A stretch of DNA of 64,000 nt from Carposina sasakii (GCA_014607495.2 CP053153.1:14136001-14200000), one strand, 5' to 3'; positions 43,903 through 58,131 are shown, counted from the first letter of the stretch. Numbers and translations: made by a program. Notes: generated by a model from the letters alone, not told the origin.

Positions 43903-43923
43903 ATATATATATATATATATATA
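43903..43923. repeat. (AT)n microsatellite
   Basis: About ten uninterrupted AT units, lying just left of the SINE copy at 43940-44126. Confidence 0.85.
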
Positions 43924-43939
43924 GAGTATAATTATTGTA

Positions 43940-44126
43940 GTATATAGCTATCGGGATGAAAAATAACGTTGCCAATATGTAACTCAGAAAAGAGATGGTA
44001 AAATTCGTCATCCGAGTAATTGACCCGGTAGCTCAGTGGTTAGAGCGGCTGGCACGGTTTGCAGTGGTCGTTTCGATTCCCACTCGGGTGAAGAATTTTT
44101 TCCATTTCTTTATTAATAATTTTATA
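43940..44126 (+). mobile_element. tRNA-derived SINE family A, copy 5
   Basis: Plus-strand copy that includes the extension segment CTATCGGGATGAAAAATAAC before the tRNA-like body. A deletion of three bases just before the B box (cgtttcgattcc instead of cgtgggttcgattcc) disrupts the T-arm. It sits beside an (AT)n tract. Confidence 0.8.
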
Positions 44127-44506
44127 ATATTATTATTTTTTCATTAATGTATCAGTACCATCCAATTACCTAATGTTAAATATCATTATCTATAAGCAGA
44201 GGCGGCTTGTCCTAAGCTGCGCTGGTGCAGTGCACTCCCACCCTTGAAGATTACATAGGCAGTCTATATTTCTCTATATTTATAATTATCTTTCAATTCT
44301 ACTATGCTTTTACAATAGTGCCTACGTGTTCGTCTCAAGTAAGTAATTACCTAATGTTACATTATCATTATCTGTAAGTTAAACTTTTTTGCAGTCGTAA
44401 CTGTCGTATACATACATGCATACGAACTGGGGTAGCCAGAACTGCAGTATTATAAATAAGATCCTGCAGCCATGTTAAGCATAGTTAAGTACCTATACCT
44501 ACAATA

Positions 44507-44685
44507 AAAAATATTAACGTTGCCAATATGTAATTTAGAAAAGAGATAGTAAAATTCGTCATCTGAGTAATGGACCCGGTGGCTTAGTGGTTATAGCGGC
44601 TGGCACAGTTTGCAGTGGTCGTGGGTTCGATTCCCACTCGGGTGAAGAATTTTTTCCATTTTCTTTATTAATTTTTTTAAAATAT
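44507..44685 (+). mobile_element. tRNA-derived SINE family A, copy 6
   Basis: Plus-strand copy, with AACGTTGCCAATATGTAATT of the extension, then GGACCCGGTGGCTTAGTGG, the B box GGTTCGATTCC and the CCATTTTCTTTATTAAT tail. It lies only 380 bp from copy 5 in the same orientation. Confidence 0.8.
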
Positions 44686-45264
44686 TATGTTTAAAAAATG
44701 CATTTGCAACTTGTAATTTAAATTATGAATTAGTAGAACAACGAAATTTTAAAATAGGAAGCCACCACATGATTTATGATATTAAAAAGATAAATACGAC
44801 TTCCGGCGCGCTAGGAAGCTACAGTAAACAAGCACAGCTTTTGCATGTTTAATGGTTGCTCGTATTACAGATTTACCAATTTAGCGGCATAAAAAGGAAC
44901 TACGATCCATAAGATTGAAATATCATTGGGTTTGGTAACTAAAGAGACGACAGTGTCGACCCCCGTCAGTTTACGGATAATTTTGCATTCCCATACGCTG
45001 TTGGCGTTGCGCGTTGTCATAAATGATTCTGACTACATTATAACATGCGGAGTCGGTTAGAAATGATCTATACGATCGATGAACTCTAACTTTGAAGATC
45101 ATACGTATTGTGGTAGGTTTAGTCTACCTATCCAGTAATTTAGGCAAATATTAAGCTTTTTAATGAATAAAAAATTGTTTGTTGCTTCGGGTGCAATTTT
45201 GCAAAACAATTTCGTAATGTATATTGTACTGATTGAGATGATTCTTTTAATTACTAAGCAATAT

Positions 45265-45535
45265 GACGGCCGATTGGTCTAGTAGGTAGTGACCCTGCCT
45301 GCGACGCCATAGGTACTGGGTTCGAATCCCGGTAGGTGCAAACATTGATATGATGAATATCGATGTTTGTTTCCGAGTCATGGATGTTTCTGTACTTATC
45401 TATGTATTATATACCGTTGCTTAGTACCCACGACACAAGACCTTAGGGATCTTAATGTGGGACTTGGTTAATGTGTTGTGTAGATTGTGAATATTTATTT
45501 AAGAAAGAAGTTTATTTATTTATTTAAGAAATAAA
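45265..45535 (+). mobile_element. tRNA-derived SINE family B, copy 2
   Basis: Full-length copy aligned over its length with the one at 42239-42495: GACGGCCGATTGGTCTAGTA head, GGTTCGAATCCC B box, the same body, and a tail of TTTATTTAAGAAA units. Confidence 0.8.
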
Positions 45536-46925
45536 TAATATGTCTGTTTCTTTACACGCTTTTATAGTTTTACTTAAAAGTTCTTTGTTTCAGATTTTTA
45601 ATTATTTACGCCGTGCATTTTTCTGATACAGTATAAAATCATTTAACCTCTAAAGGTATTTCATAACACTTTTCTATGTCGAAACAATATAGATCAATAT
45701 CATACTCCATTAATAAATAACATATAAATACCATGGCGATATAAAATTCAATTAAAACAAGCCTTGGCCAAGTAACGAGGCACAGTGTAGGGCCATTGTC
45801 CGTTTCATTAATTTCTATGTTCACACATAATTTATCTACAACACAAAAATATAAGGTAAAACTACCCAGAGAAGTTTTATTGTTGAAAATAAGTTTGATA
45901 GTCTTTATTTTTATTTGGAGTTAGATAATTATGTCCTTCTAAAAGTTTAGCAATAAATAACACCTACCTTGGTACTGTTATCTAATTAAGTATTTTAGAA
46001 CTGAGTTAGTCTAATTTACATCGACACAATTGTGCAAATAAACATAATTATCGTATTTAGATGTAAATTTTTTATTGTTCTACAGTTTTTTCTTGTAGCT
46101 TTTCCATCATCACTACTTTCATGAAAATTTAAATGACTGAAAATTATTAGTACTGTACAAGCAACAATAGCTTGCCTCATCCATCCAATCCCTCAGGAAA
46201 TTGACCCACTCGCAACATGTTTACACTGTGCTTTTGATCTATGGGTTAGCTTCCAAGGCTGTTACATTAAAGGTCATATTTGTCATGAAATGATTTATCT
46301 TGCTTGTTACTAGGGATCTATAGCATAATACATGTTTTTATAATCCATTCAATGCTACAGTTGAGAGGCGATAATTAGAAGGTGTTTTTTACTTTACCTA
46401 CATCTTATGGTCACGCTTCTCAAACTTGGCTCGTGTATTACGATTATAGGGTTGTCCGATGTCCGTTTTTATTTTAGCCGATCACGACACGATATCGGTG
46501 GGTAGATTATCTTGGATAACATTTAGTCGCGTCGCTTTCGCGTCGTATTTTTTGTGTTGTTATGTGAAGACTAGCCTTCCTATTATACCTACAATAAAAA
46601 GCTAATTCTAATTATTATTATCAAACTTTTTGTAACTTTGCCTTAGCTGCTGCTGCCGTCTTGTATTCATTATCGACGATCGATCGGTTTAATTTATTAT
46701 TCATCTTTACAATTTCTGGTAATGAAGGTAAAATGTATTTCAAATGTAGGTAATTTATGAAATAAATTAGAATATACATAAAATTTAATTGATTGTGTTA
46801 TATGCACCAACTTCTTCATGTGCCATATTATTTATCTAATAGGTATCCATTAAAATAAAAATAATTATATACAACTTACAGACTACCTTATTGTGACAAT
46901 GTTATTATACAAATATTTACTAAAA

Positions 46926-47306
46926 TACAGGGTGTTTTTTTGTGGCCACCTTTAACGAAGGGTACGTACTCTATACATCAAATAAAGTAAGTTTATGCCA
47001 AAAAAAATGCTGGGATTTTTTTTTTTTTTCAATTTTTTAAATTACTTGATCTGACGAAATTTATAGTGTCTAGTGTTTATGTTAGTTTTTTTATAGACAG
47101 ATATTAATTATTTTTCGTGAAAAAATCCTGCTACGCGCGTCTATGTGCATTTATGCAGAAAAACGCAGTCTATTCACTCAACTTTGGACCCTAATATTTT
47201 GAAAACCAGACACTTCCCAGGTATGCTTCCATGGAGAAAAATGATCGTGATGATGAGGAGATTCCGTAGTTTTCGGGAACGTTGACGACCAAAAATCACT
47301 CTGTAT
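46926..47306. mobile_element. TIR element of about 380 bp, family F, copy 1
   Basis: Left end TACAGGGTGTTTTTTTGTGG and right end ACCAAAAATCACTCTGTA are inverted repeats. Internal segments AAAAACGCAGTCTATTCACT and GTAGTTTTCGGGAACGTTGA match the reverse complement of 43569-43880. Confidence 0.65.
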
Positions 47307-50300
47307 GTATACGTTATATTTTATAATTTTTTTTGTAATAGTTTATTGCTATAAATTAAAGACTCCTAAATAAAGCGCCTTACCTAAGTATTTTTTTGTG
47401 AAAAGATTTATACAGTCAGATTTGATAGACTATCATGTTCAATGTTTTTGGCCTGTAATTATGTACAAATCGCCGGGTCTTTTGTATGTAAATTTTTAAT
47501 GCAATAAACCATACAGACAACAAAAGGCACAGCAAAATTTAATTCGATTAATAATTAATACGAAGGAAGAGAATTATTATCTTAAGATACGTAATATGAA
47601 TTCATTCGCGAATTATAAGCCGTGACTGAATGAGTAATGTATAATGAAATCTGTTTGTAATTAGGTAAATTAAATTATAAAAATATTACACCAAACAATA
47701 AAATAAACCTATTAGATTCTTTATCCTACCAAAATCTCTTCTTTGGTGGAGTTTAGATTATGCCTAATTTAATTTTATTGAGAAAATGTTTTTCTTCTTC
47801 AGAAATAACGAAATTATTATTTTTAGTTATATAATTAACTCACACGAGAAAAGTTACAGGCGAATTGCTAGTACCTAATATAGCATTTAAAATTAAAATG
47901 GCTCTTGAAAAAACACCAGTAAATTTAACATTATAAGAGTAATAGATATCTATGTATATGTATAATAAAAGGCAATTTTATTATATCTATAAATAAATCA
48001 AGAACGTAAATTAACTATGCCTTTTAGATATTAATTTTCAAAAGGTTTTCAAGCAGGTCAAGAGAATATTTACAATTAAGATACCTATTCGGTTAGAACT
48101 GCAATATATTAGAAAATGTAAGCACTTAAATGTATGTTATTATTTATTGCCGTTATAAATTGTGTAGGTACCGTGCTTAGTACCGCTAATATCACTACAG
48201 TTGTAAACCAATGTCTGTCTGTCCATCATAAAACTAACGACTAGGTAGTTAAGTCTAATCTCATCTATTGGTAATCATTACAGCATCGCATTAAGGGCCC
48301 AAAAGCAGACAAAACCGCAGGCGTGCACCAGTCGTTACTAAACCGTTCTAGCCTAATAAGCTTTTTTTGTAATCTTCAGAACTATCGCCACCACGTCACA
48401 GAACAGTAATGGGGGACGACATTAGCCTATTTTTGGGCATTTTATCTGATCTTGTCTCCTAAAAATGTTGTTGTGCTCTTGCGTAAGTCGTTAAAAAGAT
48501 GGGCCCTTGCTGTATTGTTATCAAAACTTTTTCTACGAGTAATAACGCTGTAAGCAGAGGTACTGATATTTCCTGTTTTGTTACAAAAGTGCGGTTTCAA
48601 CAAACGGAAAAGCTTTTATAGCAAACTTGTTTATACTTAGGTACTTCTTTTCTCATAAAATTTTATAAAGATATTTCACCGTTCAATTAAAATTATGTTA
48701 AATCTGAATTATCAAAAGCTCCTTTAAAGGTAAATTAATCTAAACCAAATTCTATGTACAATTTATTTATGTGAATAACTTTTATTTTTAAACTTTATAA
48801 GGTCATCTTAAAACTGGCAAAAAATCTAAATGGTGACATTAAAGTAGGTAGAGTATTTTCAACATCAAATAATTATATGAGAATGAAATTAAATCAATCG
48901 ACATTATTAAAATATTTAAAAGCAATACGTACAATTCACAAAAGCGTAATCCAAAACTCATAACTTGCACTAGAAATTCATTCAAAACAATTCATCGCAT
49001 CCAGGACAAAGTTAAATTCGTCTGAAAGTCCGAATACAGTCACATCACAGGTAAAATTTGAAAACGAGTTTCACTCCACGTATGCAAATGACACCAACGA
49101 AAACAGTTTCCACAAATTCGCGGTTATACGCGACTCGGATCCGTCCGAAAGCGTCGCGTTGGGGCACGTCCGACGCCGACCACTGCCGCGATATGACTGG
49201 CTCAGAACTTCAATACAGGGGAATAGGGAACGGAAGGGGAAGGGCCCAGGGAAGAGGGGAAACCTCTCCAGCCGAGGAGATAACTTTTGATCTTTTTGAG
49301 TTCATAGAAGATTTTAATGATGCAGTCACATCTGGAGATTGTACAGAAAAAGTGCACGTCACAGTCTCAGCCCTAAGTGTTAATGCATGTCAAGGGCTTA
49401 GTAAAAACGATGTGTTAGAAAAAGTACATCTAAAGTTGCGGGTGACATTTTTAAAAATAGCCCTCAAATGAGGCAGGAGAAAAACGGCCGGATTGATTGG
49501 TAATAAAACACTACTTTGGGTCTGACTCGGAAAACATTTTAGTGTATTTTAGATTAGAATCTTGAGACAGCGAAACTGGAAATAGGAGCTGCGTCTTGGC
49601 AGAGAGAATATTGCGTTTTATATTCTTCCCTATTATTTTCACATCAGGCGAGATGGGATCTTGGGGCAGACAATATTGCACAAGGAGGTTTTTGTTGCAG
49701 TCCCGCACATGTCAGGGGCCGTACAAAGGGCTGTGGAGCAGGTACAAAAGATCGTCCCAGTCGGGGTCGAGTTACGGAATCCTCATAGAGTAATGACGGG
49801 AACATGGTGTAGCTAAGATCCCAAAATTTACTACTGCATTGTACTTTTCGATCAACAATGGAGCACAAAAGATAGGATCGGCTTCTGATATTACCGTTTT
49901 ATAGGAACTTACCGTGATTTCTCTCACTTTTTGAGTAATTCGAGATCCATTATCGATAGGGATTTATTTTAAATGAAAATCCCGTTCGGCTACAGATGTT
50001 TGGAAGGCGTACCGTTAACTAGCATACAAATAATTGTATTGTTGAATTTGAGTGCGCTTGAGAAGTATCGATTATAATCAAATTGGGACGGGTGTGCATT
50101 AGAATAGGACTAATTTCCTGCTACAGTGTGGTTAGTAATTCCCATGTTTTTTCTTCATTCATGTACCTACTAATCTCACACAAGAAAAGAGAAAAAAAAT
50201 ATTGATGATAGTTATTTATAGACATAGAGACAGAATTTAGTAAATATTAAAATCCTCTTTCCTCAAATATGAAATAATTTACCATATTTTAAAACTTGTA

Positions 50301-51104
50301 CTTTCTATGCTACATAAAGCTGACACAAAACATTGTAGTAATAAGACAAATGAAGTAACAGTTAGCACACCTCGAGATTTGAGTAATGAATGAGTGAGAA
50401 TTACTCAGCAGGACTTCGGGTTTCAAAAAGAATGACATGTGTAAGCAGTTACAGTTTAGAATAATAGATCACTGCAGCGGGGGGACTTACCATCTTTATA
50501 TTTTCTTGAGCTCATTTAATTTAATTATTGTGTTTTTGAAGAAATGTGCGGCTGACATTATTATTTTCGGCTATCTGCATTGTTGACTTCAAATTCTTTG
50601 AAATTTTAACTTCGATTTTTTTTATTAACTAGCTTTGTTGTTAGTACTATAATACTAGAATTACCTATATTTATATAGGATTTATGATGTAAATTCTATA
50701 TTTAGCCTACGTTTAAGTAACTTGCCTCAAAAGTTAAAGGATCATAACTAAGAATAGGATATTCTGTCGAAATTCAGATTTCCCTTGATGTTCAATGAGT
50801 AATGTGCTCCCATTACTCAGCGACGAAGTTTAGCCGTCATCTGTCCCCGCCGCCGTGTCGCTTCACACTCGATATCTTGCCATCGCGTGAAGCTTGGAGC
50901 TGGTGTATACAAGTGTCAAGTGCTGATGACTCCTTGTTTTATGAATCAGGTGAAATTCATTTAACTTTTGTCGAATAGAAATACATACATAAAGATATGA
51001 CTGTGTTACCGAAATAGGGTAGTGAAACCTGTCGGACGTCGGATCATAAGTTAGCATAGTGAGTGAGAGCCAATATCTTATAATCAGTAACAAGTTGCTA
51101 GCTC

Positions 51105-51190
51105 ATCACCTGAGAGAATGCCCGAGTTCCTAAGTCGACTCTTATGACATGCACAGAAGGAGATGCATCTGATGTATTCTAGTAACGTAT
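51105..51190. repeat. Dispersed repeat family G, copy 4 (inverted fragment)
   Basis: TGAGAGAATGCCCGAGTTCC, then AAGTCGACTCTTATGACATG and GAAGGAGATGCATCTGATGT match the inverse of 38720-38790. Confidence 0.55.
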
Positions 51191-52142
51191 ACCTAAGTAC
51201 GGGAAAATAGAATAGAAATGTTTATGCAAATTAAAGTTAACTGGACGTGCAAGAGTCATGCAACAGGCAAAAACTGTTTTCAGTATTCATGCAAAATGTT
51301 GGAGTTATGTGGGACTCCATACAGTTTACCGCACCGAAATTTTAAAAACCCATGTGTATGTAAGCAGTCTTAATAGTGTACATACTCAAACATGAGAAGC
51401 TAAGAGAATTAATTCGAGATAAATGTTTGCCTCAGCGTAGGTACTTGAATATGAATGTATGTTTGTATGTATGTACAGGTACGGTGTGTTTTATATACAA
51501 ACTGGTAATCATACAATTGCAGCAGTTACCTACATTTAGGCTGGTTTCAAATTACAACAGCTATCATATACAAGGCAATAATATGCAACATTTGCATGAA
51601 TTTTACTATTTATAGGCTTTTATAAAATTTATTGTGATTGTAACAGTAAAATTCCTGCAGCAATAACTATTTATTGTATTTATAAGATCATTAATAGGCT
51701 CTAACTTGCGCAGAATGCGAATGCGGTTAATATTTCTAGGCCAAGATAAGCCACAATCAACACAGCGGAAATTGGTTCCTTTTAGATAACAGTTGTTATT
51801 AACTTGGTTATATTCTCATTTATAAACACTGATTTATCTTCGCACTTTGTATTGACACTTGACTTTGCTTTTTCCCTTCGAAAGCAAATATGTATGTATT
51901 GCTTAAAGAACTAAGAAATAAGTTACATTCATTAAAAGGTATATAAATGGAATCTTGCCTCTTCAAATAGACCAATAAAGAAATTGTAGTACTTATCATT
52001 AAGTACCTAATTTAACACTTTTATGTGTTAAATAAAAAAGAGCAATGTTCTGCGACAATTTTTTATAAATTCTTGTTCAACTTAAATAAAGTTTAAATGC
52101 ACTGTTACGTTGACGCGAAATAATTATTTCTTACCCACTTAC

Positions 52143-52502
52143 AGCTACCGCTTGCAACTGTATACCATATTCGTTGAGATCGCAATCTCGTATGGCATCC
52201 CAAAATTTATCACCTTTATCGAGGTTCTTGCTTTTCACCGCCTTTAATATGTCTTACAAATAGGCTCATTTTTCTTTAAATTCCACCCGATTAATTCCAG
52301 AGATAATTATAAGCCCGCCTTGATGACGACCCCTTCTTTCTTCAGCCTGTTTTGCTAATTAAGCTATACAAATGGTGGGGTCTAACCGCGGTTCTGATTG
52401 CTTGGCCTCTTCAAGCATTTTCTATTCAGAAAGCGTTCCTCTGCTCATCCATCTGTTAAGTTTGATGTGTCTGAAAACTTGCACTGCATACTTGAGCTGA
52501 TG
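52143..52502 (-). pseudogene. Unidentified decayed coding segment
   Basis: One minus-strand frame reads as protein-like sequence for about 119 codons, broken only by four stop codons (TAG at 52424, TAA at 52361, TGA at 52268, TAA at 52256, given as first base). Readable pieces are QLKYAVQVFRHIKLNRWMSR, KMLEEAKQSEPRLDPTICIA, LAKQAEERRGRHQGGLIII and DILKAVKSKNLDKGDKFWDA followed by IRDCDLNEYGIQLQAVA. The left edge is GCT|GTAAGT, a perfect donor consensus, and the right edge follows TTTAG, a possible acceptor. I do not recognise the family. It could be a relic exon, a processed copy or an old mobile-element ORF. Confidence 0.45.
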
Positions 52503-53902
52503 CTAAAGTTGAAAATTTTGAAATACGAAAGTATATTTTGTTTTATTTCAGAATCGTTATAAGGTGCTTTGTTTTCATTTGCAGAATCTTCTGTAGAATA
52601 ACTTAAATAAAATGTTTGTTACTCAAGCTTTTATTTTCAAAAAGATTTATTTTTTTTTGCACTGCTTTTGTTATATCTACGTAAAACAGAGAGACTCAAT
52701 ATTTTTTACCATACTACTGGTTATTCTCAAAATATATTTCAAATAACTTTTGAATTTTATTTAGTGGTATCATAAATAAGTTTTTAACAATAGTGTGTAA
52801 ATGTAGAGGGCTCTATCGATAGGTCTTGACACGCGATAGTTGAGGTTAGAATAGATAAATCTTGTAATGCAACCGCCTCTCTTAGGAGCGATAAAATAAC
52901 AATCAATGTTGATTTGTTTGCGCCATATTTTCAATTGTTTATGTTCTTCTCTATCCGGACCAAATTTTAATTTGTTTTACAAGAGAGGTATGTGAGATAT
53001 GTTCACTCTACAGTACTTCAATATTATTGATTTCTAAATCATATGCATCTACAAACTTTGCTTGTTCTCTATGTATGTATCGCTTAAGAAAAAAATATGT
53101 ATTATGTAATTTTCACTTATGCGGTTTGCGTTTGAAATCCTTATCATCATGCAAACAAGTTTAACTTACTGGTTAAAACATGTATGTAAGTGCAAGGTCT
53201 GTATTATAAAACAAGGTACCTTTAAGTAAGCATGTCCCATAGTAAACGGTAGCAAAAAAATACATACATAAATTCACGCCTGCGGCAGTAAAAACCTTTG
53301 CGCTACTCATCAAAATGCAGTTTGTAAAATATTCAGATGCAAAAAACAAGTTACGGTCTGGAAAATGTATTTGCTTCTGACTTTAATAATATTGCAAGTT
53401 TGAAGTTATATCGGCCACTGTTGACGCTCGCGGCGCGTCCATCGCTCATGGCAACACAAACACTGACGAAATTAATCTCGGTTTACTTTGTTAACTGTAC
53501 TCGTGACATTTCATCTATTCTCAAAACAATCTTCTTAATGTCCTGATTATAAGACTGCAAATTGATTATTTTGAGAGCATCTTAGTTAAGTTTCACCAAC
53601 CGTTTGTTTTTCAATCGTTGACATTCACTTTTCTTCAGATCGGATGTCAGAAGGGCGCCTAATATTCTACGTGACTTCGAAAGGTAATAGAATGGGTTTA
53701 AAAGATCCCATTATCTGCTTAAAGGTTTTTTACGTGGATAGGTCTATTGTTGTGGAGAAATCGCTGGTAACGGGTATGCTTTTCCACTTTTTAATATTTT
53801 TTGTCGCATGCTGTTATTATGTTGGTAGAATACAAAATAAGTCGGTTAATAACATTTTCACAGTTTAAGATTATTTATTGTGGAGACTTACAACGGGAAA
53901 TA

Positions 53903-54285
53903 AACATACATACCTACATAGACATACCTACCTACATACATACATCAATGGGTGATAGCCCAGTGGTTAAGACGTGCACCTTCCAAGCGGGAGGCGTAAG
54001 TTCGATCCCATTCACGGGCCTGTACCAATGAATTTATTTAATGTACAGATTTTAATGTTGCAAAATTGTCACTTAGCTCGGGCCTCGGAAGGCACGTAAA
54101 ACCATTGGTCCTGCGCCTGATCTCTCTCCGGTCGTGTCGGCTTTCCGTCCCATCGGACTATGAGAGGGAATAGAAACTGCATCTGTTTTTGCACACACAC
54201 TTGTACACTATAATATCTCCTGCGTACGTGGCCAATCTCCGTAGAGATTGGTCGCTTTGACCGAAATACGGTCGGAGATCATCAC
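53903..54285 (+). mobile_element. tRNA-derived SINE family C with adjacent (CATA/CCTA)n tract
   Basis: A tetranucleotide tract (53903-53945) is followed by a tRNA-like head, ATGGGTGATAGCCCAGTGG (A box) and GTTCGATCCC (B box). A body of about 230 bases follows, with CTTAGCTCGGGCCTCGGAAG and TCGGCTTTCCGTCCCATCGG. Only one copy is in the window. The overall layout is that of a lepidopteran SINE. Confidence 0.65.
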
Positions 54286-56609
54286 ATACATACACGACTG
54301 TGTTCCAGAAATGGAGAAGTTAGAACTGCAGGATCATAAAGGAGATGCTATAGCCACGTTTAGCATAGGGAGCATTGGACGCAGTATGTACTATACAAAC
54401 TACAAATTTCTGTCCCGTGCTGAAATGTGTCTAATTATGTCACCATAAACTAATTATTGCTTTGTTCTGAGCGTCTACAACGGTTCCCTTTCGCCTTCGT
54501 TCCAACTCGAGACTTTTCGAGAATTGCCCCCTGTACCTATATATGTTAATACCAAAGAGAATATGACACGATCTTGATGCCAGCCAATAACATACAGACT
54601 ATGCGTACAAGCTATACATACAGGTATTATAGTTCTAACTAATAGACTCCTTAGAGAATCAAAGCAATTCGAATTCAAACTCGCAAATAAAACTGGCTGG
54701 AAATCGTACTCTTTACTCACAAATAGATCCGAACTAAATAAGAGATTCTCCTTAGAGATCCGAGTAGGGAAATAAAAGCGATACGAGTTTGCGGTTTTAT
54801 TGTAACTAATAAAATCTCCTGAGCTTCAATACCGTTGGCTGCCTGAATTATAAACCAACGAAGACATAAAATTGGGATTAAGGAAGAAATATACTATAGG
54901 TACATATAAAAATTATCTATGATACTTATATTCTAAATTTAAAAGTAACTCTAGCTATTATATGACTTGAGAAATTTAATTTCTCTAGTCATCGCGCTTT
55001 TACTCAAATCATCATCTTTGAAGCATATATTATGATTAGCAGTGAATGATTAATTAAGATGCTAGAAGCCAAGTTATTCCCCTCTAAATGCCATTTTAAA
55101 CAAAATGCCTAGCAGTTTTGTAATATGATGGACTATACAGTATGCTTATAACATATCTACGTGTATCACTAATTGATTATGGATGTTCTGTCAGGATGTT
55201 TCATTTGCATATAGGTAATGGTATTACTATTTGTGTCTAGCAGATAATTTCCCTCGATTTTCAAGTTTCAATACTAAACAAGTTATCATCTTGTGTACAG
55301 AAAATATTTGAAAAACACTGCACTCAAAGAAGTTTCATCCATAGGTAGTATAACAATGTCACAATAAATTATAGGAAACTGACTTGTATCAACTATGGTA
55401 TCAACAGATTTCTTCAATTGTATAGACAGTATAGACATTGCGATCGCGAGCTACTGTTTTGAAAGTGAGCTCACGAAGCAATTTGTCGTGTGGCTTGTAT
55501 AATCTGTGGTGAGGTGAGATCCCCATTCCTGATCATTAGCGTCTTTAACAATTTACGTTGAATGTAATTGAGGATTTATTACACTGGGGGCGGGTTTATA
55601 TGTGCAGGATTATATAAGTATATTAAAAGTAAAAGAATTATCACAACCAGCTAAGCCTTAGAATTTTGTAATGTGTCATAACATAAATTGAAATAAACTC
55701 CCGTTATGAAATGACCTTGATTTCCTAATATCATAACGCCCATTGTGACCAGCAATCACAGAGCAATCAATTAGTAAAGATAATCAATAAACACATCAGC
55801 TGCCATTTCCACTGCGCCATGTGCACCGATGTAATACACTATTAATATTAATACACAATGCAGACGCTATGCCACGGTCAAGCACGAGTCGGGAGCTGAA
55901 TTGGTAAACAGATGGGTGCAGTGTATGACATAGCAGTGGCAAAAGTCTATTAAAATTATCTATGTTAAATAAAAAAGAGTAATCATTTTTCAAAATAACA
56001 TAATATTGAAAAAGCTATGTCAAATGTAAAGTAAATGCCGTACTAAGAATAAGATAGCGTATCTGAAAGCTCATGCTTCCAATCTTTAATAAGTTAGAGA
56101 AAGACAGTATCAAAATCATCCTGCGAATAGGCTATGTTATTATTGGAAAAATCGGTCCTAAATCTAACAAAGTAATTTTTGCAGTTGCACCACTGTAACC
56201 CAAATGTTGTGAAGTTTGCCAGACCCGAGGCAGGATGGTTCGTGTGCTACCGGTGAGGTCGGCTCACGACGCCATTTGTCCATACCTCAGGGCACGGTCC
56301 GCGCAATTTATACTTCCCTACACACATACCTACCTCTGCGCTTCATCAGTACTTTCCACCATTATTTTAAAGCATACTATCCTTTGTGGCTAATAAAGTT
56401 TAACTATGTAACTGTCCATGACTTCTGTTCTCATCGGGTGGGTCTTGCGTTATTGTTTTAAGACTGCAAGTCGATTGGTTGGTTGCAAGAGAAGGGTAAT
56501 ATGCCCTAAACACGCCTTAAGCTTCAACATTGTTCCTTCCAGTATGCCTTATCGTTGCAATCTGCTAGATTTTTAATGCACTACATTCAATACTGAGCAG
56601 TTTATAGTA

Positions 56610-56874
56610 TACAGGATGTAACAGAAAGGATATGTTAAGCGAAAAGCTATATAAATAGCCCACTGTAGAGAACCTATTTCCAAAATTTGAGACTCGAAAT
56701 ACATGTTTATTTGTGAAGATTGTATGAACATTCCTGAGTTGTTTAGGAATTTTCCATACTATTTGGAAATATAAACATGTGATTTCGAGTCTGAAATGTT
56801 GTGGGTAGGTCCCTTTTAGTGGACTATTTACATAGGTTTTCGCTTAACATACCCCTTTTGTTACATCCTGTATA
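56610..56874. mobile_element. Full-length foldback MITE, family E, copy 2
   Basis: Homologous to 4497-4760 over its whole length. It begins TACAGGATGTAACAGAAAGG and ends with the reverse complement, with the same internal CTATATAAATAGCCCACT and ACATGTTTATTT motifs on both arms. Confidence 0.8.
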
Positions 56875-57049
56875 GAAGTAGGCTGCGGATTGTGATGAAA
56901 TAATTATTAGCTTAAAGTTGGTCGATTTACTTTCCATTATTATAATATTTTTTCCATTACATATTATTTAAATAAATAAATAAATAATTATTTACTTTTT
57001 TTTCAAATGGGCAACATTTCAGTTATCTACATCATTTATTACATATATA

Positions 57050-57132
57050 CATAAAAATCACGCCTCTTTCCCGGAGAGGTAGGTAGAGATCACGGATCTC
57101 CACTTGTTAGGATTCTGACACACCTCTTAGTA
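57050..57132 (-). repeat. Dispersed repeat family I, copy 2
   Basis: Read on the minus strand: GTGTGTCAGAATCCTAACAA, then GTGGAGATCCGTGATC, CTCTCCGGGAAAGAGGCGTG. It is the same family as 6905-7000. Confidence 0.6.
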
Positions 57133-58131
57133 TCATTTATTATACTTTCTGGGTTGCGAACAAAAATTATTTTAAAAAATGATCTTCTATTGTGTTCTTT
57201 ATGTATAGGTAGTCTTCCATCAATAAACGTTTTCTTTCCGTTTCCGAATACCGTCTTTGAGTACAATCTCTTTGTTTTCTCTTACTTATTTTTAACGTAT
57301 CTGCCTCATTCAATATTCACAATACATTCGCGATATTTTTCAGTATATTCCCAGTAGCTTGTGTTTACAAGCTCACTTTATGGCTAGAAAATAAGAATTT
57401 TGTAGTTGTTAGTAGTCAGTATTTTAAAGTCGCCGTTTTATGAGAATAGTTCATTTTATGTGCACTTGCTTTATGTGTCTTCGGTATTATTTCCTTCTTT
57501 TATTTCTGCTTCACTGGTGTTTAAAGCTAGTTTGAAACACGCCTTGTAGGTATATATTTGACATGTTTACGTCGAGTCTGAGATATGTATAATAAGGGAC
57601 AAAGTAGAAGCTATTCTGCTATTCTTAAGAAAGTAGAGGCCTTGATAGCAAAATTAAATGCAACTTTTGATAATTAAAAAAAGCAAATTTTAAGGTAAAA
57701 TCTTAAATCTATTTTGTAAATGATTGCTTGAAAAGGCTCTAAAATTAAACTCGGTACCAATCTCGGTTTCCACCAATATAAATCTGATTTCGTTAGTAAA
57801 ATTGCAGCTCATTTAAACTAAAATTTGACGCGCAATTTCAATTTGAAATCTGGGCATGAAATTAATAACTATCTTTAGACCTCTGCTTACAAACGAACAT
57901 GTAAAACATGGACTAATCATAGTGTAGTATAAACCTACCTAGTTGCTAATCAAGTGATAATTATAGTTTAGTTAGATCATGGTTTAGATACAATCTTGAG
58001 CAGGAGATACACATTTTGTAGACTGGTTATGTAACACCATTTACTGTCAATCTAGATCTTAGTGTCTAGATGCTAACTATGATAACGCTTAATTTCGCTT
58101 CGATCCTTACCTATATTTATGCAAACTTTTA

